Shown in pieces: positions 25,389-34,704 of a DNA stretch of 64,000 nucleotides. Both the position numbers and the translations under genes were made by a program. The notes below the pieces were generated by a model, which saw nothing but the letters and a program-made list of their open reading frames with translations, was not told where the DNA came from and searched no databases. The stretch comes from Cobetia sp. L2A1 (lineage in GTDB: Bacteria > Pseudomonadota > Gammaproteobacteria > Pseudomonadales > Halomonadaceae), in contig NZ_CP047025.1 of NCBI RefSeq assembly GCF_009796845.1, forward strand, positions 2,480,001 through 2,544,000, written 5' to 3'. How positions within the stretch are numbered: position 1 is the stretch's first letter; each line of letters begins with the position of its first letter.

Positions 25389-26429
25389 TCAGCGCGAACG
25401 CACGACACTGCTACGGGCACGCCAGAAATCCAGCACTCGCAGCGGGTCTCCCACCTCATGTGCCTTGTGCTGCGCGTTATGCGCCATCGCGCGTGTCGCA
25501 TCGCGATCACCCAGCAACCGCTCGAGCGCCGCTATCCATTGCGCTGGGTCATCCTCGACCAACAGGCCGTCCACGCCGTCCTCGATCAAGTCAATGAAGG
25601 GCGCGCGACGACTGTAGATGCCGACACCGCCCATGCGGGTGATATCCAGAAAGCGCAGCCAAGACATTTCATGATTGGTAGAACCCGTCATCAATGGTGC
25701 CAGACCAATCGCGATCCGACGCCGTGCGCAGTAATCCTGAAACGCCTCCCAGCCAAGCGCCTCCATCGTCTTGAGCCGAGGAATCTCCGTCAATGCCAGC
25801 GGCAGATGACGCCCCATCATCAGCTCGATCTCGGTCTCTTCATGGCATGCCTGAATGGCGCGCAATACCGGGGCCAAGGCCACGATGTCTTCGCGATGCG
25901 CGAGAGTGCCATGGAAACCAACACACCAATCCTCCGCCTCAAGGTGATGCAGGTCTGGCAAGCTGCCAATCATGGGGGGTGTCAGCAAGCTGATCATGGG
26001 ATGCTGACCCGCCAAGGCACTGACCAGCTGCTGACTGACCACGACGACTTCATCCGCCAGTGCCATCAGTCGCCGCTGCATGTCGCTGTTGGCAGCACTG
26101 GCGCCGGATTCCACTCCACCCTCGCGTGACTCCTGGCCACAAAAGTCCTGATCCAGCAGATAACAGATACGACCATGCTGCTCACGGTGCGCCTCCAGCA
26201 TGTCGATCCATTCTGGCTTCAGCGAACGCGCGATCAACAGGCAAGCACCCGCCAACCGTGCATTCGCCATCTTGGGTGAGAACTTCCAACGGCGCGTTTC
26301 AAAGCGCTCGACACGCGTGCCTTCCTTGCGCAATGCCGTCATGGCAGGCAGAAAGAAGTAGATGTCTTCCAATGCCAAGGCATCATCGCTCAGCACGATC
26401 CAGTGGGATGTTGTCGGGAAGGCAGTCAT
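25389..26429 (-). CDS. Glycosyltransferase-like protein (GT-B fold), paralogue A
   Basis: A protein of 346 aa that is clearly related to the next gene (26676-27713). The C-terminal half looks like a GT4-type donor-binding domain: MSWLRFLDITRMGGVGIYSR, the APFIDLIEDGVDGLLVEDDP segment (conserved E-x-G-x-D-G-L-L pattern) and an ending helix. The N-terminal half has the DIYFFLPAMTALRKEGTRVE and ARSLKPEWIDMLE segments of an acceptor domain. The start follows AAAGGAG. Both paralogues have a strong GVDGLLV motif and a conserved HG(T/L) turn (VGFHGTLAHREDI). No acceptor can be named. Confidence 0.72.
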   Translation of the reverse strand: MTAFPTTSHWIVLSDDALALEDIYFFLPAMTALRKEGTRVERFETRRWKFSPKMANARLAGACLLIARSLKPEWIDMLEAHREQHGRICYLLDQDFCGQESREGGVESGASAANSDMQRRLMALADEVVVVSQQLVSALAGQHPMISLLTPPMIGSLPDLHHLEAEDWCVGFHGTLAHREDIVALAPVLRAIQACHEETEIELMMGRHLPLALTEIPRLKTMEALGWEAFQDYCARRRIAIGLAPLMTGSTNHEMSWLRFLDITRMGGVGIYSRRAPFIDLIEDGVDGLLVEDDPAQWIAALERLLGDRDATRAMAHNAQHKAHEVGDPLRVLDFWRARSSVVRSR

Positions 26430-26675
26430 GACAGTCTCCTTTACTCGAGGCATTCATGGTCCCGGCACGCTTGGCTCTGGGGGCCAATGAGGGGTATTGA
26501 TGTCATGATCGGCGCTCGTTCTGAGAGGGCCTGACGCGTTGCCGCGCATCTACTTTTCATGAAGCGCTAATGATGAGCGTAATGAATTCTCACCAGTCTA
26601 CCAGTCACAAATGCAGAATTGAGCGGGCTGTCATCAACGCATAGTTGGCATTGAAGTTGTCATCGCCATCTCTGG

Positions 26676-27713
26676 TCACATTCCTCGGGCCCAAAAGTCA
26701 GCACATGTGTCAGGGCTGCCTATGCATCTGGCTTTTTGCTGAGCACGCGCCGCCATCTCGCGCGTCGCCTCGCGATCCGTCAATAACCGCTCGATCGCCG
26801 CCTGCCACTCCTGTGGATCATCCCCGACCAGCAGGCCATCCACTCCATGCTCGACAATCTCGGTAAAGGGCGCGCGACGGCTATAGATACCCACGCCGCC
26901 CATCGCGGCGATATCGAGAAACTTGATCCACGACTTGCCACGATTGAACGGCGTATCGAGCAAGGGAGCCAGCCCGATCTGAAGCCGACGCGTCGCCTGA
27001 TAGTGCTGAAATTCCTGCCAGGGCATGGCGTCCGGTGCGGTGAGACGCGGGATATCTAACAGTGCCTCGGGCAGGTGACGTCCCATCATGACTTCAAGCT
27101 GTATGTCTTGATGCCCCTGCATGACGGCCGAAAGCGCCGGCGCCAGATGTGCGATGTCATCACGGTGCGCGCGAGTGCCGTGGTAGCCGATACACCACTG
27201 CACCTCAGCGAAATGCGACAGTTCATCGGGCGATGACAGCATGGGAGGCGTAAGCAACGAGACATTGGCATGCTCCCTCGCCAACTGAGCCACCAGCGCG
27301 TCACAGCAGGCGACTACTTCATCTGCCAGTGCCAATAACCTGGGTTGACGCGCCGCCAAACCACTCAGGCGTGAGACATAGGCATCAGGCAGCCCCGACG
27401 TGCGAGTGACGGCGCCGAGGTCATCATCGATGAGATAGACAATACGGCCGAAACGCTCACGGTGCCGCTCGATCAAGCGCACCCAGCGCTCGCCCAGCGA
27501 ACGCACGATCAACAGATTGGCCCCCGCGAGTCGCCGCAACGCCAGGCGGGCCGGCAAGCGATATCGACGCGTCTCGAAGCGTTCAATGACGGCACCCTGC
27601 TCTCTCATCCTTGGAGCAGCGGATTCCAGAAAGTAGATATCTTCGGTCGGCCGAGCGCCATCACTGAGCGCAACCCAACGCACGCCTTCCAGGGGTGAAG
27701 CATCAGACGTCAT
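26676..27713 (-). CDS. Glycosyltransferase-like protein (GT-B fold), paralogue B
   Basis: A 345-aa paralogue of the downstream gene, with the same landmarks: DIYFLESAAPRMREQGAVIE, LIVRSLGERWVRLIERHRERFGRI (split region), IGYHGTRAHRDDI, WIKFLDIAAMGGVGIYSRRA and the HGVDGLLVGDDP block, an E/D-x-G-x-DG motif typical of GT4-like retaining enzymes. It overlaps the upstream dioxygenase by one base (TGATG), so the two are translationally coupled. About 245 bp separate it from paralogue A. The pair likely arose by tandem duplication. Confidence 0.72.
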   Translation of the reverse strand: MTSDASPLEGVRWVALSDGARPTEDIYFLESAAPRMREQGAVIERFETRRYRLPARLALRRLAGANLLIVRSLGERWVRLIERHRERFGRIVYLIDDDLGAVTRTSGLPDAYVSRLSGLAARQPRLLALADEVVACCDALVAQLAREHANVSLLTPPMLSSPDELSHFAEVQWCIGYHGTRAHRDDIAHLAPALSAVMQGHQDIQLEVMMGRHLPEALLDIPRLTAPDAMPWQEFQHYQATRRLQIGLAPLLDTPFNRGKSWIKFLDIAAMGGVGIYSRRAPFTEIVEHGVDGLLVGDDPQEWQAAIERLLTDREATREMAARAQQKARCIGSPDTCADFWARGM

Positions 27714-28765
27714 CAGGTCATATCCTGTTCACGCAAGGACTCGCGGGGCACGACATGCCAGGAAGACTCGACGCCGCGCGCTGCAGCACGCTTGTCATCT
27801 CGCGCACGCTCTGCCTTCAGAACACGATACTGCAAGCGATTGAGCCACTCTCCGCCCAGGCCCGGCAACGGCAGGAAGGGTGTCGTGCGACTCATGCCCC
27901 ACAGCGCCAGGCGCGAACTTCCCGCCTCGGCAGGCCCACGACCATGCATGCCAAAGGTATCGGCGATCAGCAGCGTATTCGCCGGCACCTTGAACAGCGT
28001 GGGCGCATTGAGGCCGAACTGAGCCAGTGCCCCCTCCTCCACCCGGAAGGAGCCGCGCTGGGTATAGCGATTGGCATGCTCACGCGCTGTCAGACTCATG
28101 TGATATTCCCACTCCAGTCGCCCCGTGTTCAGCTGGGTGGACTGCGGCACAAACATGAAAGGCCCGTTGTGCTCACTGACGTCTTCCAGATAGAGCCAGA
28201 ACTTCATGGTCGGCTGGAAGGTATCGACATGCAGAGACTTCTGCGGGTCCGCCTCATCACTCTCACGGGCACCATTGAAGACTTTCTCGAGATGCACGAT
28301 GGGCAGACGACGATGGCCGGCGCAGAAGCGCAACAAACGCTGGAGTTGCCCATCAGCCAACACCTGCTTGGCAGTGGGCAACTGACTCAGAGTCTCGGGA
28401 TCCAGCAGTACACGATGTGTACGCGTATCACCCTGACAGCATTCACGCACTTCCCCCGGGCCGTGTTCATGCACCGATTCGAGCTCGGCACGCAACTTCG
28501 CGAATACCTCAGGCGTCAGAAAGTCCTGCTTGAGCAGAAACCCATCACGCAGATACGCCTCACGCTCTGCTGCAGGCACGCCATGACTGAGCATGGCCAT
28601 GCGCCAGCGCATGACTCTCGAGGCAGTCCGAACACGCAGCGTATGCAGGCCGCGTCGATTGAGTCGATCACTACCGATCAACGGGTTGGCGATGAATGAC
28701 TTGGCACCGGTGAATAGCGCAAGGCCCCACAAAGGAGCCTTGAGCAAGAATTGTGAGCGTGGCAT
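27713..28765 (-). CDS. Phytanoyl-CoA dioxygenase (PhyH)-like Fe(II)/2-oxoglutarate oxygenase
   Basis: A 350-aa protein with the PhyH jelly-roll. The iron-binding H-x-D is LHVDTFQPTMKFWLYLEDV (about residues 194-196) followed by NGPFMFVPQST. The distal histidine is DTFGMHGRGPA (about 288) with the 2-oxoglutarate arginine in SSRLALWG. These are the residues needed for a non-haem oxygenase. The N-terminal 50 residues are basic with a weak hydrophobic stretch. It is first of a unit with two glycosyltransferase-like genes, so the product may hydroxylate a lipid or sugar that these use. Substrate unknown. Confidence 0.78.
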   Translation of the reverse strand: MPRSQFLLKAPLWGLALFTGAKSFIANPLIGSDRLNRRGLHTLRVRTASRVMRWRMAMLSHGVPAAEREAYLRDGFLLKQDFLTPEVFAKLRAELESVHEHGPGEVRECCQGDTRTHRVLLDPETLSQLPTAKQVLADGQLQRLLRFCAGHRRLPIVHLEKVFNGARESDEADPQKSLHVDTFQPTMKFWLYLEDVSEHNGPFMFVPQSTQLNTGRLEWEYHMSLTAREHANRYTQRGSFRVEEGALAQFGLNAPTLFKVPANTLLIADTFGMHGRGPAEAGSSRLALWGMSRTTPFLPLPGLGGEWLNRLQYRVLKAERARDDKRAAARGVESSWHVVPRESLREQDMT

Positions 28766-29689
28766 GGCGATCCTTGCGAGAAAAAGGTGATAAAGGCGCT
28801 ACAGGCAAGCGTAAACCGGCTCTGAATCTCGGGTCTATCGCATGGCAGCGTCATTTTGCCACCTCCATGCGACAGGTGGAGCTACGTCAGGGCTCAGGCA
28901 GGCCCTGTCAAAGAGATCACTGCCCGATTGATTTATATAATAGCGGCTGACAAACCCGAATCCTCATACTGACCGTCAAGCCGACACACTTTTCTATCAG
29001 AGTGACGATTATCACGATGTCACGAGATAGGTCACGAATACGGCTGCACAGGACGACGGAAGGCACATCCCATTCAGGCAGTACATGAAGACAATACTCG
29101 TCGCCCTTCCAACTGACATACGTTTTTACTTCTAGAATCTTCACATCTGGGGCAATCCTCTAAAAATCGACACGATGTAGTGAAAACCATAACCATCTGG
29201 CAAGAAACACTTCGTTAAAAATCTCGGGAGGTACATGGCTACACTCAATAAGCAGCTCTAAGATTTTCAATGACTTAATAACAACCCAGACCCCAACTCT
29301 TTATTAATTCTGACAGAAATCAACAGGAAGATAGAGAGCGACAAGACACGTATCATCGCTAAAAACGTTTAAAAAATGTTGAGTACCATTCCTCTGGTAC
29401 TGATGGTATTGCAATGAATCGTCTTCACTATGGCAAAAAGCTTACACAATTCATGCAAAATGACGTACATCCTGCACAAAAAAAACAAGATTCTTGCTCT
29501 TTTATGTTGAACTTTCACATTTCAGGGATTAGCCTTCGGTCGTAAGGACAATAAAGTGCTGGCGGTAAAAAAAGAATTAAACGTAAAAAACACGAATTTT
29601 CAGGGGTTGTTCCGCTCCTCCATAAAGAATGCTCGCAAGGTATTCGGGAGCGTGGAATATCATAAAAAGTAGGCAAGGGGATTATATCA
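28766..29689. other. 924-bp AT-rich intergenic region
   Basis: No convincing gene. A 75-codon open frame at 28917-29144 (minus) has no family resemblance. Base composition turns AT-rich from about 28930. Small dyads occur, such as AGTACC...GGTACT (29382-29401) and CGCTCC...GGAGCG around 29610-29650. The long region upstream of the Hint gene suggests complex regulation or a relic. Confidence 0.5.
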
Positions 29690-30928
29690 ATGGCTGTCAT
29701 CAATCTTGATCTTGCAGGCACTCAGACCCAAGTCATCGACTCTGGGAACTCGGGTGGAGATGAAAGTAACACCGTCAACATCTCTGCACTTGGGTCTTCC
29801 GAGCTGATAGTAGATGGTATTTCTGCTGATATTGAGAGTATTTTAGGGATTGAAGCAGGTGCGTCGCCCACATTTACAGCAACCAACGCTGGCGAGATCA
29901 ATATAGATCAAGGGCTCTTGAGTCTTACCGTAGGGAGCTCGACGACCTACAATATTGAGGACAGCAGTAGTATCAACCTTGACGGTGGCACTATTGGCGC
30001 TCTCAGCGGTCTCAGCACCAGCACCGTCAACTTCTCGGGGTCAGAAGATGGCAGCTTCTCCTACTCCTCCCCGAGCATCGGTGTGCTGAATACTGTCAAT
30101 TTCGAGGTCAATGGCATGGAAGCCGGCGACATCTTCAGTACAAATGGCGATGATTGGACATTGGCAGACGGTGCAAATTCTTATAATGCTGAGACGGGCT
30201 ATCTGAGTATTACATCGGATAATACCTCTGTCTTGGGAACTGTGGGCACAACCGTCAACGCCAATATCGCGATGACTCAGGAAGAAGCCGATGGTTATCT
30301 GTCAGGCGATGTCTCTCTCAACAACGGCGAGAATGGTTTCGAATTCGTCTGCTTTGCAGAAGGCACCATGATTGCGACGCCTGAGGGTGAAGTCGCTGTC
30401 GAAGCCCTTAAGATCGGCGATCTGGTGGTCACGGCAAGCGGTGCAGCCGTCCCGGTCAAGTGGGTCGGACGTCAAACGGTCCGCCCTGCGACTGCCAAGG
30501 ACAAGTTCCAGGCCGTACGTATCCAGGCAAACACCTTTGCCCAGGGGACGCCGAATCAGGATCTGACCGTCACTGCCAGCCACGGCATGATCATCGATGG
30601 CCTGGTCATCAACGCAGGCGCGCTGATCAATGGCACAACCATTACCGCTGTATCAGCCCGTGAACTTCCCAAGGAAGTGACTTACTACCACGTCGAAACT
30701 GAAAACCATGAAGTGATCATTGCCAATGGTGCTGAGGCCGAAACCTACATCGATTATATCGATCGTCAGGCATTCGAAAATTACGAGGAATACACTTCAC
30801 TTTACAGCGTCGAGACGCGTATCGTCGAAATGAGTCGCCCTCGTATCTCTGCCCGTCGTCTGGTACCAATGGCAATCCGCGAACGCCTGGCGATTCGTGA
30901 GCAAACTCTGGACATCCAGGCTGCCTGA
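29690..30928 (+). CDS. Hint-domain protein (stand-alone, Hint_2 type)
   Basis: A 412-aa protein. Residues 1-218 are acidic, Ser/Thr/Asn/Gly-rich and beta-strand-like, with no signal peptide and no cysteine. A Hint domain begins at Cys221 (VCFAEGTMIATPEGEVAVEA, block A) and includes the SHGMIIDG block-B histidine and an ENHEVIIANGAEAETY ending (block F). The last 45 residues are basic and do not look like a known extein. Such proteins, found in marine and acetic acid bacteria, lack an assigned function. RBS AAGGGG sits 11 bp upstream. N-terminal autoprocessing at Cys221 is possible but the block G His-Asn pair of inteins is absent. Export by a type I system is conceivable. Confidence 0.75.
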   Translation: MAVINLDLAGTQTQVIDSGNSGGDESNTVNISALGSSELIVDGISADIESILGIEAGASPTFTATNAGEINIDQGLLSLTVGSSTTYNIEDSSSINLDGGTIGALSGLSTSTVNFSGSEDGSFSYSSPSIGVLNTVNFEVNGMEAGDIFSTNGDDWTLADGANSYNAETGYLSITSDNTSVLGTVGTTVNANIAMTQEEADGYLSGDVSLNNGENGFEFVCFAEGTMIATPEGEVAVEALKIGDLVVTASGAAVPVKWVGRQTVRPATAKDKFQAVRIQANTFAQGTPNQDLTVTASHGMIIDGLVINAGALINGTTITAVSARELPKEVTYYHVETENHEVIIANGAEAETYIDYIDRQAFENYEEYTSLYSVETRIVEMSRPRISARRLVPMAIRERLAIREQTLDIQAA

Positions 30929-30957
30929 TAGCAAGCGTTACCACTGATAGTTCACAG

Positions 30958-30997
30958 ACACCCGCAGGACAGATGCTATCTGGCCCGCGGGTGTTTT
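30958..30997 (+). terminator. Terminator of the Hint-domain gene
   Basis: ACACCCGC (30958-30965) pairs with GCGGGTGT (30987-30994), with a T4 tail, located 30 bp after the stop. Confidence 0.8.
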
Positions 30998-31120
30998 CAT
31001 GTGTGAAACCCAATTTTATGGGGGCATCTGTAAATAATTGGTGCATGTCCAGCGAGTTTTAATGGCTCGGCCGTAGATTCTGAATGCAATACCTGAGCTT
31101 CCCTGTGAGGTATTGCGCTC

Positions 31121-32133
31121 ATGTCATACACAGAACTCAACCTTACCGATCGCGTCACTATCCAGATTTGCCTATCTAAAGGATTGAGCCTGCAAGCCAT
31201 TGCTCGGTGCTTGGATCGGTCACCCTCTACTATCAGCCGTGAAGTCCGTAGAAATAGCGATTCGGGTGATGGCTATCGAGCTGAACGAGCACAAGCAGCC
31301 CGACTCAAACATTGGCTCTACTGTCGCCCCAAGTGAAAGCTTTTCATTGATAGCGAACGGTTCGCGCTGGTCGAGAACCTTTTTCGGTACGACTTGTTTC
31401 CAGAGCAGATCGTCGGCAAGCTGCGACACATGAATCTAACCAAGTTTGAAGACGCTACGTCTACCGCGAGACGATTTACACTGCGATCTATGCGCTATCG
31501 ATCGGCAACTGCGCAAAGAGCTCATCCATTGTCTGCGGCATGGAAAAGCTTGCGTAAACCTCGGCGTGGGGGAATGGTCCGGCGTGGTTAGATTCTCGAT
31601 CTGATCAGCCCCCTTCTCCGTCCACTCGAGGTGGACAAGCGCGAGATGCCGGGGCATCGGGAAGGCACTTTGATCAAAAGAAAAGGCAACGCTTCTGCGA
31701 TTGGCACTCTCGTAGAGCTCAGTAGCAGCTATTTGATATTGGCCAAGATGTACGATGCCATAGCTACCTCTGCCGTAGAGGACTTCAGTGCTGCACTGAA
31801 CAGAATGTCATTGGTAGCACGAAAGACCCTGACATATGACCAAGGGAGGGAAATGGCCAGGCATGCCGGTATCACGCAAAACACTGATGTCGCCATCTAC
31901 CTCTACGACCCTCATAGCCTCTGGCTAAGGGGAGCAACGAGAACATCAATGGCCTGATTCGCCAGTTTCTTCCCAAGGGGACGGATCTCCCTCTGAGCAT
32001 CCTAGAAGAGATGTAGGTTACTGTCTTCGAGTTGAACATGCGGTCTCGGAAACGCAACGACTTCAAATGCCCAATTGAGGTAATGAATAAACTGATGGCA
32101 AAGCACAATGATGCCCCACCCTCAATCCAATGA
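31121..32133 (+). pseudogene. IS30-family transposase relic 1 (stop codon and frameshifts)
   Basis: The reading frame starts MSYTELNLTDRVTIQICLSK with the IS30 HTH (SLQAIARCLDRSPSTISREVRRN) but meets TGA at 31334. Translation continues in frame (KLFIDSERFALVEN, FPEQIVGKLR) and then shifts at about 31450, where DATSTARR should read as YVYRETIYTAIYALSIG. The IS30 C-terminal part resumes at 31631 (MDKREMPGHREGTLIKRKGN), shifts again near 31925, and ends with NENINGLIRQFLPKGTDLPL and a stop at 32131. Terminal inverted repeats are weak: near 31021-31047 on the left and 32139-32162 on the right. It is inactive. Confidence 0.85.
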
Positions 32134-32164
32134 AAATGTTGCACTCAGTCTCTGCATCCGCTCC

Positions 32165-32699
32165 GTGAATCCGCTTCTTGCCCCACCGAAAGCGTGAAGG
32201 CAATGGCCCTGTCAAGCGATCACAGATCAAATGTATTTTGGATGTGATGTTGTCACGGCTCCGGCCCAAGGCATGATCTAAAGCTCTTCAGAGCTCCTTT
32301 TTGCCTCCACCAGTCGAGGCGCGTGTTGCACGAATCGCTGTCGAGTCGACCATCCAGATTCCCAGGTTCATCAAACCACCTTTGCGAAGCCGTAGCTTAA
32401 GACGCGACAAGACTACCTCAAGGAGGACATCATCACGCCACTGACGGAACTTGATGCAAACAGTAATCCAAGGGTCATAACGCTCGGGAAGTTCGTGCCG
32501 CCTGGCGCCAAGTAGAGAACCCAGAAGACGTCATTTAGTATCTGTCTGTCGTTTTTCTTAGGCTTGCCCGTCGATTGTACCGGTGACACGATATCTTCGA
32601 ACAACCACCATTGAGGATCAGGGGTTTCGTAGCGTTCTGATATACCTCACCTATGGTGATGTGCATGACTCAATCATTAGCAAAAATGACTTTTCTTAC
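32165..32699 (-). pseudogene. IS5-family relic, truncated
   Basis: Resembles the intact IS5 element at 33468-34377 over its right part: the start of orfB (MGRSRDNITSKIHLICDRL) and most of orfA, then the outer segment GACTTTTC near 32690. Internal frames are broken. It is cut at its right end at 32700 by IS30 relic 2 and abuts IS30 relic 1 on the left near 32165. Non-functional. Confidence 0.75.
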
Positions 32700-33463
32700 C
32701 TGAATTCAAGCAACAAGTGCAGCACCCGCGGTATCTAAAGGTCCTGAATATTCTCCCAGGGATACTTGCGCCGATGTTCGATAGCCGAGACGTCTCCGGG
32801 GCCGATCATTCAGTTTCTCGACCACCTTACGTAGCTCAGCATTGCTGACTTTCTGGAAGTCTGTCCTTGGGGAAGCATTACCGTATCAAGGCATTGGTAG
32901 TATCGTTGGTCCCTCGCTGACCGGAGTAGTAGGGGTCACAGAAATAAATATTTGCTGCCAAAGCCTTCGCGACATGTTCGGGGCCGGCGAATTACGAGCC
33001 ATTATCCAAGGTATTTGTCTGGACAACACCACGACGAGGTTTCAGTAACCGAACCATCGCACGTTGCATAAATTCCGCTGTGAGCTTGGGCAATTGTATG
33101 TCCAAGGAATAGCCACTTCGGGGCTCTACCAGCGTAATTATCCTCGATTGCTTATGTCCCTTAACCACCGTGTTACCTTCCCAGTAACCAATGAAACACC
33201 TGTCATTGGTCTCGACTCGGCAAGATACCGCATCGCGTCGCTACCTTGCCGAGTCCAGTACTCTTGGCATGAACACTATGCTTACTACGGCGTTTCGGTT
33301 GGCGCACGTGCTTCCAGAGATCGCCTCTAGAAGCCTTATGAACCCAGTTCATCGTATAAATCCATTGATGTCTGACGCTCATACCGGATAAGGGCGCGAT
33401 AAAATGGCTGACCTGCTCTGGGCTCCATTCCTCACGCAGGCGACCGGCACAGCGGCGATCATA

Positions 33464-33940
33464 CTAGGTTCTGTACGAAAAGTCGGTTCGTAGGCAGCGG
33501 CGTATGCAAGCTACGCATACCATCGCATAAAAGCTACGGGCCAGCTTTTCATATCGCGTCGCAATACGACGAAACTCTTTCAGCCAACTGAAAGAACGCT
33601 CCACGATATTGCGCTGACGGTACATAGGTTTATCAAAACCCCGTGGGAGACCTGGACGGGGTTTTCGCTTGATCCTTCGTTGAGCGATGATCGGCTTGAT
33701 TCGAACGCGGTCGCAGTAACGGCGCAACTCATCACTGTCATAGCCCTTGTCTGCCACGATGTAGCGGCAACGTTTTCGTGGCCGACCAAGACTCCCCGGT
33801 AGATAAACTTTTTCCAGGGTGGGCATGAAGTACCGGGTATCCGACTCTTGCCCTCCCGACAGTGTGAAAGCGATGGGCCAGCCAAGGCGATCACAGATCA
33901 AATGAATTTTGGTCGTGATGCCTCCACGACTCCGGCCCAT
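33464..33940 (-). CDS. IS5-family transposase OrfB (C-terminal part)
   Basis: A 158-aa frame beginning MGRSRGGITTKIHLICDRLG, with the second catalytic aspartate in YIVADKGYDSDELRRY and the glutamate in RNIVERSFSWLKEFRRIATR, the DDE signature of IS5. It is normally made by -1 frameshifting from OrfA; the shared frame is open upstream of the ATG back to the slippery site (reading GSEEPLDHAM). Its stop codon TAG is supplied by the CTAG target duplication, not by the element itself. Confidence 0.87.
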   Translation of the reverse strand: MGRSRGGITTKIHLICDRLGWPIAFTLSGGQESDTRYFMPTLEKVYLPGSLGRPRKRCRYIVADKGYDSDELRRYCDRVRIKPIIAQRRIKRKPRPGLPRGFDKPMYRQRNIVERSFSWLKEFRRIATRYEKLARSFYAMVCVACIRRCLRTDFSYRT

Positions 33941-34377
33941 TGCATGGTCTAAGGGTTCTTCAGATCCCCCTTTTTGCCTCCACCAGCGGAGGCGCGTGTT
34001 GCACGAACGGCTGTTGAGTCGATCATCCAGGTCTCGAGATCCATTAGGCCATCTTCGCGAAGCCGAAGTTGAAGGCGCGACAAGACCGCCTCAAAGGTAC
34101 CGTCATCACGCCATTGGCGGAACCTGGCGTAGACAGTGCTCCAAGGGCCATAACGTTCGGGAAGGTCGCGCCACTTGGCGCCAGAGCATAGAGCCCAAAA
34201 GATGCCGTTCAACATCTGTCTATCGTCTTTCCTGGGCCTGCCCATCGCTTGAGCTGGTGACACAATGTCTTCGATCAACTGCCATTGGCTATCAGAGATT
34301 TCGTAACGTCCTGCCATACCGCACCTATGCTGGATGTGCATGGGCCACATTATCAAAAATGACTTTTCGTACAAAAC
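33468..34377 (-). mobile_element. Apparently intact IS5-family element (IS427-like), 910 bp
   Basis: Ends are GTTCTGTACGAAAAGTC (33468-33484) and, on the opposite strand, GTTTTGTACGAAAAGTC (34361-34377): 17-bp inverted repeats with one mismatch. A 4-bp target duplication CTAG flanks them at 33464-33467 and 34378-34381. The element carries two reading frames, orfA and orfB, joined by a predicted -1 frameshift. It is inserted within IS30 relic 2. It is the only complete IS in the window. Confidence 0.9.
33949..34317 (-). CDS. IS5-family transposase OrfA (N-terminal part)
   Basis: A product of 122 aa beginning MAGRYEISDSQWQLIEDIVS, the usual IS5/IS427 N-terminus (DUF4096-like), with WRDLPERYGPWSTVYARFRQW and WMIDSTAVRA, which carries the first catalytic aspartate of the DDE triad. 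Translation runs into the A5G5 slippery sequence (plus-strand 33966-33975); a -1 shift there would join it to OrfB in frame and give one transposase of about 284 aa. Without the shift it stops at 33949. Confidence 0.85.
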   Translation of the reverse strand: MAGRYEISDSQWQLIEDIVSPAQAMGRPRKDDRQMLNGIFWALCSGAKWRDLPERYGPWSTVYARFRQWRDDGTFEAVLSRLQLRLREDGLMDLETWMIDSTAVRATRASAGGGKKGDLKNP

Positions 34378-34704
34378 CTAGGTAAAGCCTTGAACCGCAT
34401 CCTGGCAGTACGGCGACGATGATCGCTACATGACTAGACACTCGCGAGATAGTCGCTGCGTATCGGCGCACCTCGCGCTTGACGATACTGTCATTAATGC
34501 CAAGTGCATTAGCAATCTGCCGTCGACTCAATCCTACGTCACAACGTGCATGAATCTTGTATCGCTGAGTCTGGGTCAGCTGTTGGTAGCTAATGCTCTG
34601 CTTCACTTTGGTCGGTAAAGTAGAGAGGATGCCGGTGCTAACCTTTTTTCTTATACCGAGTGATTCAAAGTGCTGCACTTATTTTATGAATCCAGAAGGT
34701 GAGG

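Larger units (their letters stand above)
32700..34695 (-). mobile_element. IS30-family relic 2, interrupted by an IS5 element
   Basis: Terminal inverted repeats are clear: 32700-32724 (CTGAATTCAAGC, then AACAAGTGCAGCA) and 34671-34695 on the other strand (CTGGATTCATAAAATAAG then TGCAGCA). They match at about 19 of 25 positions. Between them, minus strand, lie broken parts of an IS30-type transposase: ISYQQLTQTQRYKIHARCDV with HTH GLSRRQIANALGINDSIVKR, then, after the IS5 insert, RRCAGRLREEWSPEQVSHFI, and near the end EKLNDRPRRRLGYRT. Several frameshifts and stops are present. Without the IS5 insertion (33468-34377 plus one target copy) it is about 1.08 kb. Confidence 0.82.

Noticed and set aside
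28917..29144. 75-codon open frame on the minus strand
   Set aside because: No ribosome site and no family likeness; lies in AT-rich gap DNA.
32063..33048. Short open frames within the IS region as independent genes
   Set aside because: They are pieces of the broken transposases or their opposite strands.
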